Shown: positions 11,233 to 22,502, counted from the first letter of the stretch. The stretch is DNA of 64,000 nt from Enchytraeus crypticus (GCA_905160935.1 CAJHZI010000276.1:1021001-1085000), one strand, 5' to 3'. Numbers and translations are program-made. The notes: generated from the sequence alone by a model not told the origin.

Positions 11233-11504
11233 GTAAGTCAATCCCTTACTAAAAGTAAGTTGTGGTTGATGAAGCTTTGAGTCTGCAGTCAGTCCAAAAT
11301 TTTACCAATTTCATTTAGAGAGAGCCTCTTCATCTGCTCACTTTTCTGTAGGGATTCGTTGTGAACGATATTTGTGCGATTAATGAATCAATGAAATTGA
11401 TAGAATTTAAGAAAGAAAGAAAAGAAAGAAAGAAAAACATATTTTAAAAGAAAGAAAGCTCCCCGTGTTATGTCCGGGTTTCTCGTGTTGTGTCCGGGTT
11501 CCCC
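11233..11504. other. Unassigned, intron-like DNA after the Ig exon
   Basis: It starts with the donor site. A GAAA-rich stretch lies at about 11414-11460. No coding seen. Confidence 0.4.
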
Positions 11505-11796
11505 GTGTTTTTTCTGGAATAATTATTTGAAAAATTGACCAACCGGTGACTGCACATGTCGTAGAAGGCGATTAAAGCACTAAGATCCATTCCCACATCA
11601 GAAAGGGCATTCAGTTGGTGAGCGCCTAGGCTCCAGAAATTGCTACAAAAATTTAAACGAATGGAAAAGTCTCAAATTGGTGATTGACTGATGATATGAT
11701 GTAGAACAGAGAGGATTTGAGACAATCTATTCGTATCCCGACCCTAGTTAAACTGGGATTCAAGGGAGGATGATGATGATAAAATTTAAGAAAGAG
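11505..11796 (+). mobile_element. GAT-tailed retroposon, longest copy
   Basis: A repeat running GACCAACCGGTGACTGC, GTCGTAGAAGGCGATTAAAG, CAGAAAGGGCATTCAGTTGG, then GAGGATTTGAGACA, TCGTATCCCGACCC, AACTGGGATTCAAGGG and a (GAT)n tail. Partial copies lie at 18.4, 19.3, 42.3, 49.8, 51.1, 52.1 and 61.6 kb. I saw no tRNA-like promoter, so it may be a SINE lacking its head or a LINE 3' end. Confidence 0.75.
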
Positions 11797-12069
11797 AGAG
11801 ATTTAAAATATTAGTTATCAATGTCAGATATTTGATTGCTGAATTTCCAAGTACGTGTAACTTAACACGCGCTTTAGTTACACGCAATACGTGAAATTAC
11901 GTAGATTGAATGCTGTAATTTTCATGATTATAACAGAAACCCCATTATTTACAAGGACGACTAGGATCAACGATTCGTCAGCTGGTGAGACGCTGTGCTG
12001 AAGTGCTTGCATTCTCTGACCAGCGGTCGATATTGCCTGGACTTGTTCAAGGTTGGCAAGAAAATACAG

Positions 12070-12475
12070 CTTTCGGAACGGTTTATTATTGCATTGAGAA
12101 ATTGGAAGAAAATTTTGATAGGACACATCCTAAGAGGGGGGGGGGGGAAGTCTACTAAAGGAGGTTATAGATGGATGAATGGAAGGAAATAGAGGCAGAT
12201 GATAAATTTACAGACAGATGAGAAATTTATTAAGAAATAGGAAGAAGAGTTGGATAGGACACATTCTAATGGGGTAAAGTCTACTAAAAGAGGTAATAGA
12301 AAGCAGAATGGAGGGAAATAGAGGCAGAGACAGGCCGAGATTAGGAATATTATATGATTTAAAGAACCACTAATATGTGGACATGACGAGGAAAGCGGAA
12401 GACAGAGAAGAGTGGGGGCGTTTTATATCAAGGACCTGCCAGTAGGTTCAGCACTAAGAGAGATGCTTGAGTATA
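12070..12475 (+). mobile_element. RTE-like LINE 3' tail with internal duplication
   Basis: Two partly overlapping versions of the LINE C-terminus follow one another: ATTGAGAAATTGGAAGAAAATTTTGATAGGACACATCC near 12095, and again from 12230 with AAGAAGAGTTGGATAGGACAC. It ends GGACCTGCCAGTAGGTTCAGCACTAAGAGAG, the family 3' end. A run of 12 G interrupts the first version. Confidence 0.85.
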
Positions 12476-13746
12476 AATATAACTTTGACTTGAGAGACAT
12501 TGTCTATTAGAGGCATAATGACGACAGTAATAAAATGGTCCTGAGTAAGTTTATGTCCGAATTCCCAATGATAAAATATTGACTTCATTTGTTTGAAAAG
12601 TAAAATGTACAGTATATTATGTGATAGTGATGAGAAGTGTAGTAATGCCAAAGGCAATAGCAGTGTAGTGAAAAATAATTTGAAAAAATGAGGTATATGC
12701 AAAAATACTCAACGAGAGTGTACAGATGTGTTCAGGTATGATTACAATTCTAAGAAAAAAATTAATTAGCAGCTTATGCAGAAAGGCATACACTAGATGA
12801 CGGCGTGACAAGTCTGTCTTACAGACACTACAGGCCTTAAAATGATGGATCTTAGTACGGGCTATGGTGAGCAAGTTTATGAGTGATGCTTTGCCCTGCG
12901 TACCTTTCATCCATGCCTTGGACCTTCCTCGACTTTAACCTTAACTCTGCTTGGTGCTTTCTATGCCTTGGGTACTGCATTGTGTTCTCTCCGGTTTTAA
13001 CATTAGGCCTTGCATGGTCTCGGGACCTCTCTGTACCTTGGATTTAGCCTTGAGTTCGGTCTTATTGAGTTCCGTTTTGACATATTTTGTGGGCGATCAA
13101 GGAAGAAATATGCTTCGAAAAAACTTTCCCAGTTGCCAATTCGCATACTATTTTTGATATTCAGCTGTCCTTATGAGCTATGAGAAGCAACCGCGAGTCT
13201 TTATTTATCTTGTGATCCGTCACACGCGGAGGAGCCGTGACTGTTCCCTCGTACGAAACGTGTAGTTTTCGGTTGGGTTAATATTCATTGTCACGAACTC
13301 AATATGTGAAAAATAAGTATTTGAGAATTTAGAAATTAATTTCGTTCAAAAAAATTAATTAAATATATGTTCACAGTGTTCTCTCATTACAGTAGAAAGA
13401 GAACACTTTCTATTGTCATCTTCGGCCAATCCATATAATCTTCGTTTTATCAGCATCCTATTTCAATCCAGTATCATCCATCCGCTGAAATATCTCTTTT
13501 AGTGCTCGACTAATGCATTCAACAGTGGCAGACAAATCGCAAACAGGAACGCTACGTTATATTTTAGTGTCATTAGCATAGAAATGATCACATAGATACC
13601 ATGCTTTTCTATCATGTCGAATAGTTTGAAATGCTACACATGTAAAGCAGAATATCCAGACCAGAAATTATAAGAATACCACAGTTGAGTTGTTCAGTAA
13701 TTGAACGGCGGCCGTCTTGAATTACATGTTTGAATGAATTTGACGT
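12476..13746. other. Unassigned DNA
   Basis: The stretch 12890-13080 is enriched in GCCTTG/CTTGG words and may be an antisense relative of the AAAGCC-rich repeats at 23.1 and 32.6 kb. Nothing else is recognised. Confidence 0.4.
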
Positions 13747-13836
13747 GCCTGACATCATCCTAGATAAGGAAACGGACGTTAAACTTATTATTATTATTAT
13801 TATTATTATAATGATTATTATTATTATTATTAATTC
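13747..13836 (+). mobile_element. L2-like LINE 3' end with (ATT)n tail
   Basis: GACATCATCCTAGATAAGG then AAACGGACGTTAAACTT and (ATT)n. The same end occurs in antisense at 27.15 kb, attached to an L2-like coding region, and at 57.15 kb. Confidence 0.75.
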
Positions 13837-13838
13837 TA

Positions 13839-14663
13839 CACTGTAGCCCAGAGAAAACGAGACAAATTCGAACGTTAATATCTCGGTTTGAAGAAAGCAA
13901 ATTAAATAAATTTATATTACTTAAATATGTGTATGGAGTGGAAATGTTGAAATTTTTGTAATGATATCTACAACGGCTATTAAGTTATAGCGTTTAGGAT
14001 GCATTTTTACCTAAATGCAGGTTTCTTAACAGGGTAGCAGTTTTTTTATTATTCCGTATAGTTACACACATGACATACCGCATGTGTTTACAATGTTTCT
14101 TCTTAAGTTTCTGTTTTTGTAGTTTTCGTTATTTCCTCCATTCCTCTCCATGGTTATTAGTAATCGTTGTCTTTTGTTGCCGCTCCAATAGCAGCCGCCG
14201 CGGATTTAAGAATAACCTCCAACACCCTGGGAATTGTTTACTTTCAAAGCTGTCTACACGCGGTCTTCCAAAGTGGTCGCCCACAATTTACTAACCGCGT
14301 GCAGCGTGGCTTTACTTCGTTCAACTGACGCGCAGCTTAACTGAGTGCGCTAAATCCCCCCGAGTTACGTAATGTTAGCATTCGACTACTAGTATACATG
14401 CAAGCACAGGAATTCTGTGACGCACCTATTTACGTCTATAACGTTACGTATTGCTGCAATGCTAGGAACGCCTGAAATTTGATATATACATGTACATGTG
14501 CATCCCAAACGCTATAACTTCATAACCATTGTAGTTATCGTCACCAAATTGTAAAAGTTTCTATGCCATATATATTTTAATTAAATTAAAATTAGTGTTC
14601 AATTTGCTTTCTTCAAGCGGGAGATATTAACGTTCAAACTTGTCAACTTTTTGAGCCACTCTG
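13839..14663. mobile_element. Non-autonomous TIR element, 165-bp inverted repeats
   Basis: The left arm 13839-14003 matches the reverse complement of the right arm 14499-14663; both carry GAACGTTAATATCTC, GAAGAAAGCAAATT and TTATAGCGTTTGGGATGCA-like blocks. A TA lies on each side (13837-13838 and 14664-14665), the target duplication expected of Tc1/mariner-type insertion. The 825-bp element encodes no recognisable transposase. Its centre contains the 300-bp module also found at 6863-7150. Confidence 0.85.
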
Positions 14664-14794
14664 TATATATCAAGAAGCTGATAATCCAAATGAGTGGTTG
14701 CTCTGCAAGCCGAAGATCAAGGAATCCAAACTAGTAATCACACCTGAATCCAGAGCACAAATAAATAAGCTGTCATACTAAGAAGTTTCTCTTA

Positions 14795-14796
<2 letters not shown>

Positions 14797-14858
<62 letters not shown>
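14797..14858. repeat. (CT)n microsatellite
   Basis: About 62 bp of uninterrupted CT. The adjoining sequence is an RLE-LINE end, not an RTE tail. Confidence 0.97.
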
Positions 14859-14862
<4 letters not shown>

Positions 14863-14864
14863 CT

Positions 14865-15065
14865 AGGAGGCCGCATTCGCCAATGTGCCACGAATGCAGA
14901 GAGCATGAAAGCGCTGGAATGCAATGGACAGGAACTGCCATAGAAAGGCTTTTTGGTCGCCTGTTATAACGCTGGTACTCCAGCCTAATTCGTTTATGAA
15001 GTCCGACGCGGCAGAGTTGATGGGGCCCAAGGTCTCAAAAGCAATTAGCAGAAAAATGTAGTTGC
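14865..15065 (-). pseudogene. C-terminal fragment of an RLE-type LINE (variant A)
   Basis: The minus strand reads ETLGPINSAASDFINELG, then ITGDQKAFLWQFLSIAFQRF. This corresponds to the end of the restriction-like-endonuclease LINE at 24.6-27.1 kb (ETMGPMKPEGVDFINGIG, then FLWQRLSMTLQRF) but is clearly diverged, so a second subfamily exists. Confidence 0.8.
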
Positions 15066-15099
15066 TAGAGACTGAGGGAATTTTATGATTATTTTAATT

Positions 15100-15512
15100 T
15101 TATTTCTTTATTTTTACCACGGGATGTTTGATAGAAACTATTCTAGCAATATGTTCTGAATCGCTGCCCGGCTACTCGAGGTCATCTAGCAGCTTAAAAG
15201 AATTTCTGAAGCAGACTGCATTAAATCATTGCAAAGTCGTGGAGAGCCTTTGACAAAGAAAAGAGGTCTCTCGCTTATCGTCGGTTCGCTCTGCAATTAG
15301 CCTTCCTCTGCCATTAATGAAGTCAACTCCATCGGGATTCATGGGGCCCATGGTTTTAATGGCTACCGGAACAACTTTGTACTATAAGGACAGATCGCGG
15401 TACTTATCCAATTTCTTAGAGGCGGCAATTTCAGCAGCTCCACCGGCAGTGACTGAAGTTGTACTCAGATAGGAATTTGTCATAGTGTCAATGACCACGA
15501 CATCCCATACGG
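15100..15512 (-). pseudogene. 3' end of RLE-type LINE, truncated copy
   Basis: The antisense match to about 26730-27110 of the long copy includes the phrases for MGPMNPDGVDFI and the 3' UTR CTCGAGTAGCCGGGC...GATTCAGAACATATTGC. The 5' side ends 10 bp from an (ATT)n array at 15523. It is truncated and frameshifted. Confidence 0.85.
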
Positions 15513-15520
15513 CACAAACA

Positions 15521-15556
15521 TTTTATTATTATTATTATTACTATTATTATTATCAC
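15521..15556. repeat. (ATT)n microsatellite
   Basis: ATT repeats at the 5' side of the RLE-LINE fragment, with one interruption (ACT). Confidence 0.95.
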
Positions 15557-16499
15557 AGTGATCTTGAACATGTCAGGTTGCGCAGTGAAATTGAATATGA
15601 AAAATCTACAAATTTAGATCCGAGAATTTATGCCATTACATATTAGATGTGAGATCTATTACTTTGCGTTTATTAGACTACTCGTCCGCATAACATGAAA
15701 TGTGTGGTTATATAGTGTTACTTACATGTACATGTTATCATCACAATCATGTGTGTACATGATGTGTCAAATTATCAGGATCAATGGTTTCACTTATTTA
15801 ATGGTTTCAATTTTCAGGATCAAACTTGTTTCACTCGCTGCGGTTATTTGTCTTAATATTTAAAGTGTATATGGATTTTATGGATTTACATGTGACTCAG
15901 TAACGTAGGACCTCTGTAATCTCGTGATATAATTGACTTCTTAAGTTACTATGAAATATTTCTGATGATCTTCAACATAATTTACATAAAAGCACAAAAT
16001 TTCTACATGTCAGTAGGATCACTTAATATATACTGTAGAAGCTTATGCTCTTACACGTCCGGATTGAAACAGGAATTCTCGTAGCGTCGTAAGCTAGTGA
16101 TCTAGATAGGAAGGCGAATTAATATAGGCTACTGGGAACGATAATATTATAAGCTTATTATTTTATTCACCAATATATAGCAGATACAAATAACAAACAG
16201 AACGCACTAAACATAAAAATAGAAATAAAGAAATAAATCTAAAGGCATAGAGTACGTTTAAGCAGATATGGTAACATATTGCAAACCATACAATAAACAA
16301 TTTAACTTGTGCTAATTCAAATTACATGTACATTCAGTATTTAATATTTTTTAAAAGAAGATCCGAATTTTAAATCTAATGGTAGCAACAGAATCATTTA
16401 AAATATTATATTTCCTTTGTAATCTCTCAAATTCAAAATAATCTAAATGATCCAAATCGATCCCTATATTTAATTCGCCATTTTTATCAAGCATATTTA
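15557..16499. other. Unassigned AT-rich DNA
   Basis: No gene or shared repeat recognised. The right part, from about 16150, may be the 3' UTR of the antisense LINE that follows. Confidence 0.4.
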
Positions 16500-17310
16500 A
16501 AAATTCAATCTAATATAATCATACAAAATAGTCAAAGCCCAGAAACCGACATAATTTTGTCAGTTGTGTGAAAGATCTTTGCAAAGACATTATCGTATGC
16601 ATTGCTAATGCTCTTTAACTCTGTCTCTCGCAAGGTAGCAGCAGATGTTCCATAAAGCAATGCTGCCACACCGTGACTGTAAATCAATTTAAGAATAACA
16701 CCTTCAACTGCCTTTGTTCCTAACCTTCCTAAAACTGTTGGCCTATTAACGGCTCTACAAATTTTTCCCTTAGATTCATCCCATTGGCATTTAAAATTCG
16801 TCGCTTTGCACATAGTAACTCCTAAGTTCTGAATAAAATCCAAACAATTCGTTTTTATTCCTTCAATGACCAAAGGAGAGCACACATATTTACACCTTGG
16901 AGCTATCCTTAAACACTTGCATTTGGATACATTTATTGGCAGATCTAAATCGCTGAAGACATTATTGCATATAATCTATTAAACATCATCTGCAAATCTG
17001 TAATAGATATACTGATTAAAATCAAATAATCAACATACATAAAGCTATTAAGATTGTTATTATTGACAAATCATCCTAAGTTAGATTCCTCCAATACATT
17101 CAACAAGTTATCTACATATAGGCCTATAGGGTCTAATGTAGATAATATGGGAGACAGAACTCCTCCTTGTTTGACACCAGATAATACAGACACACAGTTA
17201 GACATGTAGTTTTTAAATTTAACAGTGGTTGAGTTCTTGTAAAACCTTTTTTCAACATAAACTACACAATTGTTAGACTATGCTCAATTGTTAAACCATC
17301 TGCACTGGGG
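16500..17310 (-). pseudogene. LINE reverse transcriptase, C-terminal half (antisense)
   Basis: The minus strand gives a KQGG-LSP block near 17150-17190 (family GVxQGGxLSP), a palm remnant around DLQMMF near 16990, then a 117-residue frame with LGVTMCKATNFKCQWDESKG, LGRLGTKAVEGVILKLIYS, ALLYGTSAATLRETEL and YDNVFAKIFHT. This is the palm-to-thumb end of a non-LTR RT of the Jockey/CR1 broad group. Stops and the lost N-terminal half make it a relic. Confidence 0.82.
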
Positions 17311-17559
17311 GCTTTATTGACTTTAATTCTATCAATTACATTGTCTTGTTTCCACTTCAATGCCATATTTATTATCTGAATGTACACGTTTTTCTACATT
17401 ATTGAAATAAATAACTCGAAATGTTTGATGTTTTTCCATCGAGTTTGGTATATAGGCATTTTTGGAACTACGGATTAGTGCATTAGCAATCTCAATAGGC
17501 CTACCCTTATTTAATCATTCGATAGCAATATTACTTTTATTGCTGTTTCTTTCGAGATC
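17311..17559. other. Probable upstream relic of the antisense LINE
   Basis: AT-rich, with weak similarity only; not resolved. Confidence 0.35.
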
Positions 17560-18110
17560 TTTGTCGCATACGCTCTTATTTTCCTCTTGAGATTGCTTCT
17601 ACGATTGATGCTACTCTCGTGAAATCCATGCTGGACTACTGCAACATCCTGTTTTTGAATCTTCCCAGCTGCGAGATTGAGGGATTGTAGTTTATACATA
17701 TGTTTTTCCTTGCACAGACAGCCTTTCCTATCTCCAAATACTCTCATATCACTCCAGTCCTCAAGTTCTAGCACTGGTTCAAAGTCAGAAAACGTATTCT
17801 TTATCAGAGTTTCTCGAACATAAAAGTCCTTAAACACACCAGGTACAGATTAATTGTCTTACATTTTACAAATGAAGCAGCCTACCTCTAGGAAGCCGTA
17901 TGCATTACTAGGTCCTCTAAGTTAAATTCTCTAGAGAGACCAAGCATTCCTTCTCGCACCAAACTCTCTAGGCTCTCCTTCCAGCATACTGCTCCACAGA
18001 TTTGGAATTCTCTTCCTTCCACTTTGCGCACGCCCTCAGCTTCACTTGATCAGTCTTTCCTTCTTTGCTAACAACCTCATAGGTGGTTAAAAGATTATCT
18101 TTGATTTTCT
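17560..18110 (+). pseudogene. C-terminus of an L2/CR1-type LINE
   Basis: Fragments on the plus strand read LDYCNILFLNLP near 17625 and RPSIPSRTKLSRLSFQHTAP, QIWNSLPSTLRTP near 17940-18040. These are the standard closing phrases of L2/CR1 RT proteins (LDYCNSLLYGLP; APxLWNSLP). A piece between about 17660 and 17880 is unrelated or lost. It is heavily decayed. Confidence 0.78.
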
Positions 18111-18414
18111 CCATTAACCCAATGTTCAAGAACTGAGACCAATGCGCAAGCCTTCGTTCTGCTAGTACCTTTCCATGGATTGAGTACCAGAGATTTTGGT
18201 TCCCACTGTTTATTGACCCTTACGTTCTGCTCATTGAGTCAATTTGGTTCTACAGTGCCCAATGTTTTCATGGACAACAGTAATCCTTTAGTTGTGTTGT
18301 AAGAAACCACGGTGAACGAAATTGAAACGAAGTACTATCAATATTTAAATAATAATTGATAGCCACAATGCAATGTATTACGATGGGTAATGTTATTAGT
18401 ATTGTTTATTGTAG
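18111..18414. other. Unassigned DNA
   Basis: No coding recognised; it may include the 3' UTR of the preceding LINE. Confidence 0.35.
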
Positions 18415-18500
18415 CATAGAAGAGAATTTGAGACAGTCTATTCGTATCTCGACTCCAGTTGAACTGGGATTCAAGGAAGGAAGATGATGATGATGATTGT
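18415..18500 (+). mobile_element. GAT-tailed retroposon, 3' fragment
   Basis: GAATTTGAGACAGTCTATTC, TCGTATCTCGACTCC, GAACTGGGATTCAAGG and a GAT tail. AGCATAGA occurs on both sides (18414-18421, and after the tail) and may be its target-site duplication. Confidence 0.75.
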
Positions 18501-18689
18501 AGCATAGAGAAGAAAAGTTACATATTCTGACACTGTAAAACAGCAATTTCTAATGTCGTCCATGGCAACATCGAGCACTTTTGAGACAAATTCAAGTCAG
18601 TGAGCAAAAAGAAGGTCCAAAACGGTGCAGATGCCAAATCCAAAAAATAAGTTCAAAGATATATGAATTATTTATTTATCATAAAATAA

Positions 18690-18760
18690 ATCAAAGAAAC
18701 AATCAATCAATCGATCAAACAATAAATCGGTCAATATTTAACGTCCGATTTAACCAGCAA
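18690..18760 (-). mobile_element. LINE-type 3' tail, (TGAT)n variant
   Basis: On the minus strand it reads GGTTAAATCGGACGTTAAATATTGACC followed by TGAT/TTGA repeats. It is the same end type as the two copies at 22.67-22.88 kb. Confidence 0.6.
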
Positions 18761-18767
18761 TCGACAG

Positions 18768-18775
18768 ATTATAAG
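18768..18775. other. 8-bp target-site duplication, left (hAT-like copy 1)
   Basis: ATTATAAG here against CTTATAAG at 20367-20374, a 7 of 8 match. Confidence 0.75.
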
Positions 18776-19280
18776 TAGGGATGGGAATTTTATGAATTTC
18801 TAGAGTTCGGGTTCGCTTCGGTTCGTTGAAAATGAAAGTTCCGTTCGGTTCGGGTTCGGTTAGCAGTTGACAATTTGAGAGTTCGGTTCCGTTCGTTGAA
18901 AATGAAAGTTCGGTTCGGGTTCGGTTCTAACAAGGGTTCGGGTTCGGTTCGGGTTCGGCTTGCTTTCCAACTCGCAAGAGTTCGATTCGAGTTCGAAATG
19001 GTTTGATTTGGATAATGTTGCAATTGTTCAACTTTACGTATAATAATCAAGGTTATGACAAACATGTTTAAAATGGTTTATGGTAAATATGCTTAAAAAT
19101 TAATTAAGTCATAATAGCTGCCACAGTTTTTCACCTGGGTAAAAATATGACAAATGAAAAAGGAGAGAAGTGGTATTTATTTCTGTACATTTCTTAAAAT
19201 ATTGTTAGTTGACAAACAAATGTTCATAATATAGATAATTAGCTTTATTATTATATCTGAAATATGTTCCTTGATTATAA

Positions 19281-19403
19281 AGTCTCAAATAGGAGATTGA
19301 ATGCTGGTGTGATGTAGGACAGAGAGGATTTGAGACAGTCTTTTCGTATCCCGATCCTAGTTAAACTGGGATTCAAGGGAAGATGATGATGATGATGATG
19401 ATG
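19281..19403 (+). mobile_element. GAT-tailed retroposon inserted in hAT-like copy 1
   Basis: AGTCTCAAATAGGAGATTGA through AACTGGGATTCAAGGGAAG and (GAT)n. Copy 2 has the empty site near 41050-41060 (TTGATTACAACGAGC). ATAA occurs on both sides and may be a short target duplication. Confidence 0.9.
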
Positions 19404-19909
19404 ATAACGAGCAAATAGAACGCTTCATCAATTTTTAAATTTTTATTGTCACCATAGTCCTACATATTATATACGTTTATAATTAAGTGGAAATGTCTTG
19501 GCTAAAATTTGATCCAATATTTCAGAGACAAGGTGAAATTTAGTAACATGAAAATGTCAAATAAAGATGATTTAGTAAACACGTGTACTTCCATAGAAAA
19601 AGGATCATAATATACACAGTTTTCTATCAACTGACCAGTAATAAGCTTCATAATTTGACTTAGGGTTTCAAATTTGAAACTCTCAGATCAATTATGAAGT
19701 TACGGAAATAGTTATGCAATTATTGCATTGCTATGGTGCAAAATTATTTACTCCAGATAGCCTTAACACAAAGAATGTCATAATGAATATATAATTATTT
19801 GTAAATCTGGCTGCAAAAATATTACGGTAGCACAGTAAAATGAGAAAAAAAATCATAATTTGAGTTTAACAAGAACAAATAAACCTATTGAGTCAAGCAT
19901 TTTCAAATT

Positions 19910-20047
19910 TGTATGGGATACTCTCATAACTTGTGTCTCTTTGATGTTAATCTTCATTCCATATTTCAATGCCGTATCATTTGGACTATCCATTATCTTC
20001 TGTAGGCCCGTTTCGCTTCCGGCTACCATTCCTTTGTACCGCTACCA
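19910..20047 (-). pseudogene. Captured RTE-like RT fragment inside hAT-like copy 1
   Basis: The minus strand matches 3120-3245 of the RTE-like LINE (GGTAGC...GAAGATAATGGATAG, GATACGGCATTGA, GAAGATTAACATCAAAGA). Copy 2 carries the same fragment at the same internal position, so it was present in their common ancestor. Confidence 0.9.
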
Positions 20048-20366
20048 TTTTAAAATTTGTGTCGGAACCAGCCTTACCTAAATATATGCTGTTAGATACT
20101 GTAAGACATGTGAATGCAAAAACTAATATACATTTGTATTGTTCTTACTATCTTTATTTAATGTCAGGTTGGTGTGAAGATGAATGGAACTCCATGAGTT
20201 TGGTTCAGTTCGGTTTGGACGAAGTCTGAGTTCGGGTTCGGTTCGGGTTCGGCCAGAGTCTGGGTTCGGGTTCAGTTCGGTTCGGTCAGAGTCTGGGTTC
20301 GAGTTCGGTTCGGTTTGGTCAAAATTCTAGATTGTAGGGTTCGGTTCGGTTCGATTCCCATCTCTA

Positions 20367-20374
20367 CTTATAAG
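20367..20374. other. 8-bp target-site duplication, right (hAT-like copy 1)
   Basis: CTTATAAG, partner of 18768-18775. Confidence 0.75.
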
Positions 20375-20689
20375 CCAAAGTGCTATCAACTTAACAAAAT
20401 TTGCGATCGTAATATTTACTATACTCGATGAATTGATATTAGAAACTATACTCGAAAATATTTATGTCCTTATGCATTTTGGCGAATGTAGGCCTACTTA
20501 AGCTCAGAGTTAACAATTTTACTATCTACGCTTAAGTGCGGCTTCAGATTTCGTAGAAACATTTATCGAAGACAATCTGTCAGGTCCTTAGCAGGATACA
20601 ATATCTCTAACTGAAAGGTCAGTTATTGTAAGATTTCTATGTAATCAAATATGTCATACTGATTTTTCAGAAAAACGTATTTCTAGTTA
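20375..20689. other. Unassigned DNA
   Basis: Nothing recognised. Confidence 0.4.
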
Positions 20690-20892
20690 GTGATGAAAGA
20701 AACTTATTTTTGGCCGTGTTTTTTTAACTCTTTTTTGTTTTTTTGTGTGCTTTTTATTGTGTCTTTGTTGTTTTTTATTGTTTTTTTAGTGCTCAAGTGT
20801 CTCTAACAACTTTAAAGTAACATAGTGCCTACCTACATGTTATTGCTAAGGTTTACTGGTGTATTTTATGTTTTGATTTATAAATAGAGTTT

Positions 20893-20930
20893 ACGAAAGT
20901 ACCATAGTTTTTTAACTATGGTACTTTCGT
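20893..20930. repeat. Perfect hairpin: 17-nt arms, TTTT loop
   Basis: 20893-20909 is the exact reverse complement of 20914-20930. It lies inside tandem unit 1; units 2 and 3 lack it, so it arose or was inserted there. Confidence 0.93.
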
Positions 20931-21022
20931 ATGGTACTTTAACAATTATCAGATATAACATATGTAATAATATATTAAGATGCTATAATAGTCGCATTAT
21001 GCAATCATTAAATTATTACCTG

Positions 21023-21027
21023 TTAGG

Positions 21028-21030
<3 letters not shown>
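21023..21030. other. Target-site duplication of the RTE tail, left
   Basis: TTAGGCCT, repeated at 21557-21564 on the other side of the insertion. Confidence 0.85.
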
Positions 21031-21068
<38 letters not shown>

Positions 21069-21556
21069 GTGCACTGCCTACTGGCAGGTCGATGGCATAT
21101 AGCGCCTCCACTCTTCTCTGTCTTCCGCCTTCCTCGTCATTTCCACGTATGAGTGGGTTTTAAATCATCTAACATACCTAATCTCGGCCTGCCTTTTGCC
21201 TCTTCTTCCTTCCATTCTACCTTCTATGATCTCTTTTAAAAGATCTTCCCCTTAGAATGTGTCCTATCCAACTCTTCTTCCTATTTCTTAATACATTTAT
21301 CTACTGTCTATCTGTGCCAACTCTCTCCAGAACTTCCTCATTTGTAACCTTTTAAGTCTTGCTAATCCTCTACATTCTTCTCCAAATCCACAATTCCAAT
21401 GCCTCCAGTTTCCTAATATCTTCCTTCCTTTAGGTCCATGTTTCACATCCATACAATAGCGTGGTCCAAACCAAAGTTTTCACTATCTTTATCTTTGTGT
21501 CTTTCTTCAGACTTTTTATTAATAGTTCTATTGCCAAAGGCCGATTCCGGCCTTTA
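21031..21556 (-). mobile_element. RTE-like LINE 3' tail with (GA)n end
   Basis: Antisense C-terminus and 3' end of the RTE-like family: a (CT)n run (21031-21066) directly at the duplication, then the complement of CAGTGCACTAAGAG, of GGACCTGCCAGTAGGC, and coding matches to WIGHIL, TNEEVLERV and the region before them. The 5' truncation is at 21556. This copy fixes the true 3' end of the LINE as a (GA)n tail. Confidence 0.93.
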
Positions 21557-21807
21557 TTAGGCCTAATGATGACAAAACATGTTTTGGCTGTATTTTTTAT
21601 ATAATTTTTGTTCTTTTGTATTTTATTGTTTTGTTTTGGTGTTTTAATGCTTAAGTTTCTATAACAACTTTAAAGTAACATAGTGCCTAACTACATGCTA
21701 TTGCTAAGTCTTTTCGGTATATTTAATGTTTAGATTTATAATTAGAGTTTATGAATAAATATAGTTTACTAAAGAATTAATAATTATCATATATAAAATA
21801 TGTAGTA

Positions 21808-21810
<3 letters not shown>

Positions 21811-21872
<62 letters not shown>
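21811..21872. repeat. (TA)n microsatellite
   Basis: It lies inside unit 2 of the 340-bp tandem repeat. Confidence 0.95.
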
Positions 21873-21876
<4 letters not shown>

Positions 21877-22160
21877 GATGATATAATAATTGCGTTATGC
21901 AATCATTAAACTATTATCTGATAGGCCTAGTTGTGAAAAACATGTTTTGGCCATATTTTATTGAAATTTTGTTTTGTGTTTTTGTTGTGGTTGTCTTTTT
22001 TGGTTTTTTGGGAATTAGCGCATAAGTTTTTGTAACAACTTTAAAGTACATATTTTCTACATGTTATTGCTAAGGTTGTTTTGGTATATTTTAAGTTTAG
22101 ATGTATAAACAGAGCTTATGAACAACTGTAGTTTCTGAAAGAAATAATAATTTGTAAATG

Positions 22161-22502
22161 ACAAAGTGATTTTCCTGGAGAATAAATATTCAATAAATGA
22201 AATATTCTATTAGTACTGCATTTCTAATTTCTATATATAATTAGTTGTTTGCAAAAGATACAATATAAGCTACAAAAGAAACTCAATTGCTATTTTAAAT
22301 GTTTTTAGAAAAATGTTTTTTGTGTATTTTTCATTTTAAAAAATTGTTTTAAAACACGCTCTCATCTCTATTTCTAGTAACTTAGGTTCGAAATAATGAA
22401 TCTATCTTTATAGAATAATTTCGATTCATTTTCCTGTGAGAAAATGTTTTATAGACGTCGCTAACACTCGTAGTGAATACTACTTTACTATATTACTTTA
22501 AT
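22161..22502. other. Unassigned AT-rich DNA
   Basis: Nothing recognised. Confidence 0.4.

Larger units (their letters stand above)
18776..20366. mobile_element. hAT-like non-autonomous element, copy 1
   Basis: A 1591-bp element whose terminal inverted repeats read TAGGGATGGGAAT and ATTCCCATCTCTA. It is flanked by an 8-bp duplication, both as expected of the hAT superfamily. Each subterminal region carries GGTTCGG/GGGTTCGG words in tandem (18805-18965 and 20195-20350), plausible transposase-binding repeats. No transposase is encoded; the internal open frames are read-through of the repeats. It contains an antisense piece of the RTE-like LINE (about 19910-20047) and, unlike copy 2, a GAT-tailed retroposon (19281-19403). 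Confidence 0.9.
20690..22160 (+). repeat. Three tandem copies of a 340-bp unit
   Basis: Unit 1 about 20690-21030, unit 2 about 21557-21925, unit 3 about 21926-22160 (partial). Shared landmarks in order are TTTTGGC near the start, a T-rich stretch, AACAACTTTAAAGTA, CTACATG(T/C)TATTGCTAAG and, at the ends of units 1 and 2, TATGCAATCATTAAA and AGGCCT. An RTE tail separates units 1 and 2; unit 2 also contains a TA array. I know no family for it. Confidence 0.88.

Noticed and set aside
14070-14294. 74-codon frame in the TIR element as a gene
   Set aside because: The diverged copy at 6863-7150 does not preserve the frame.
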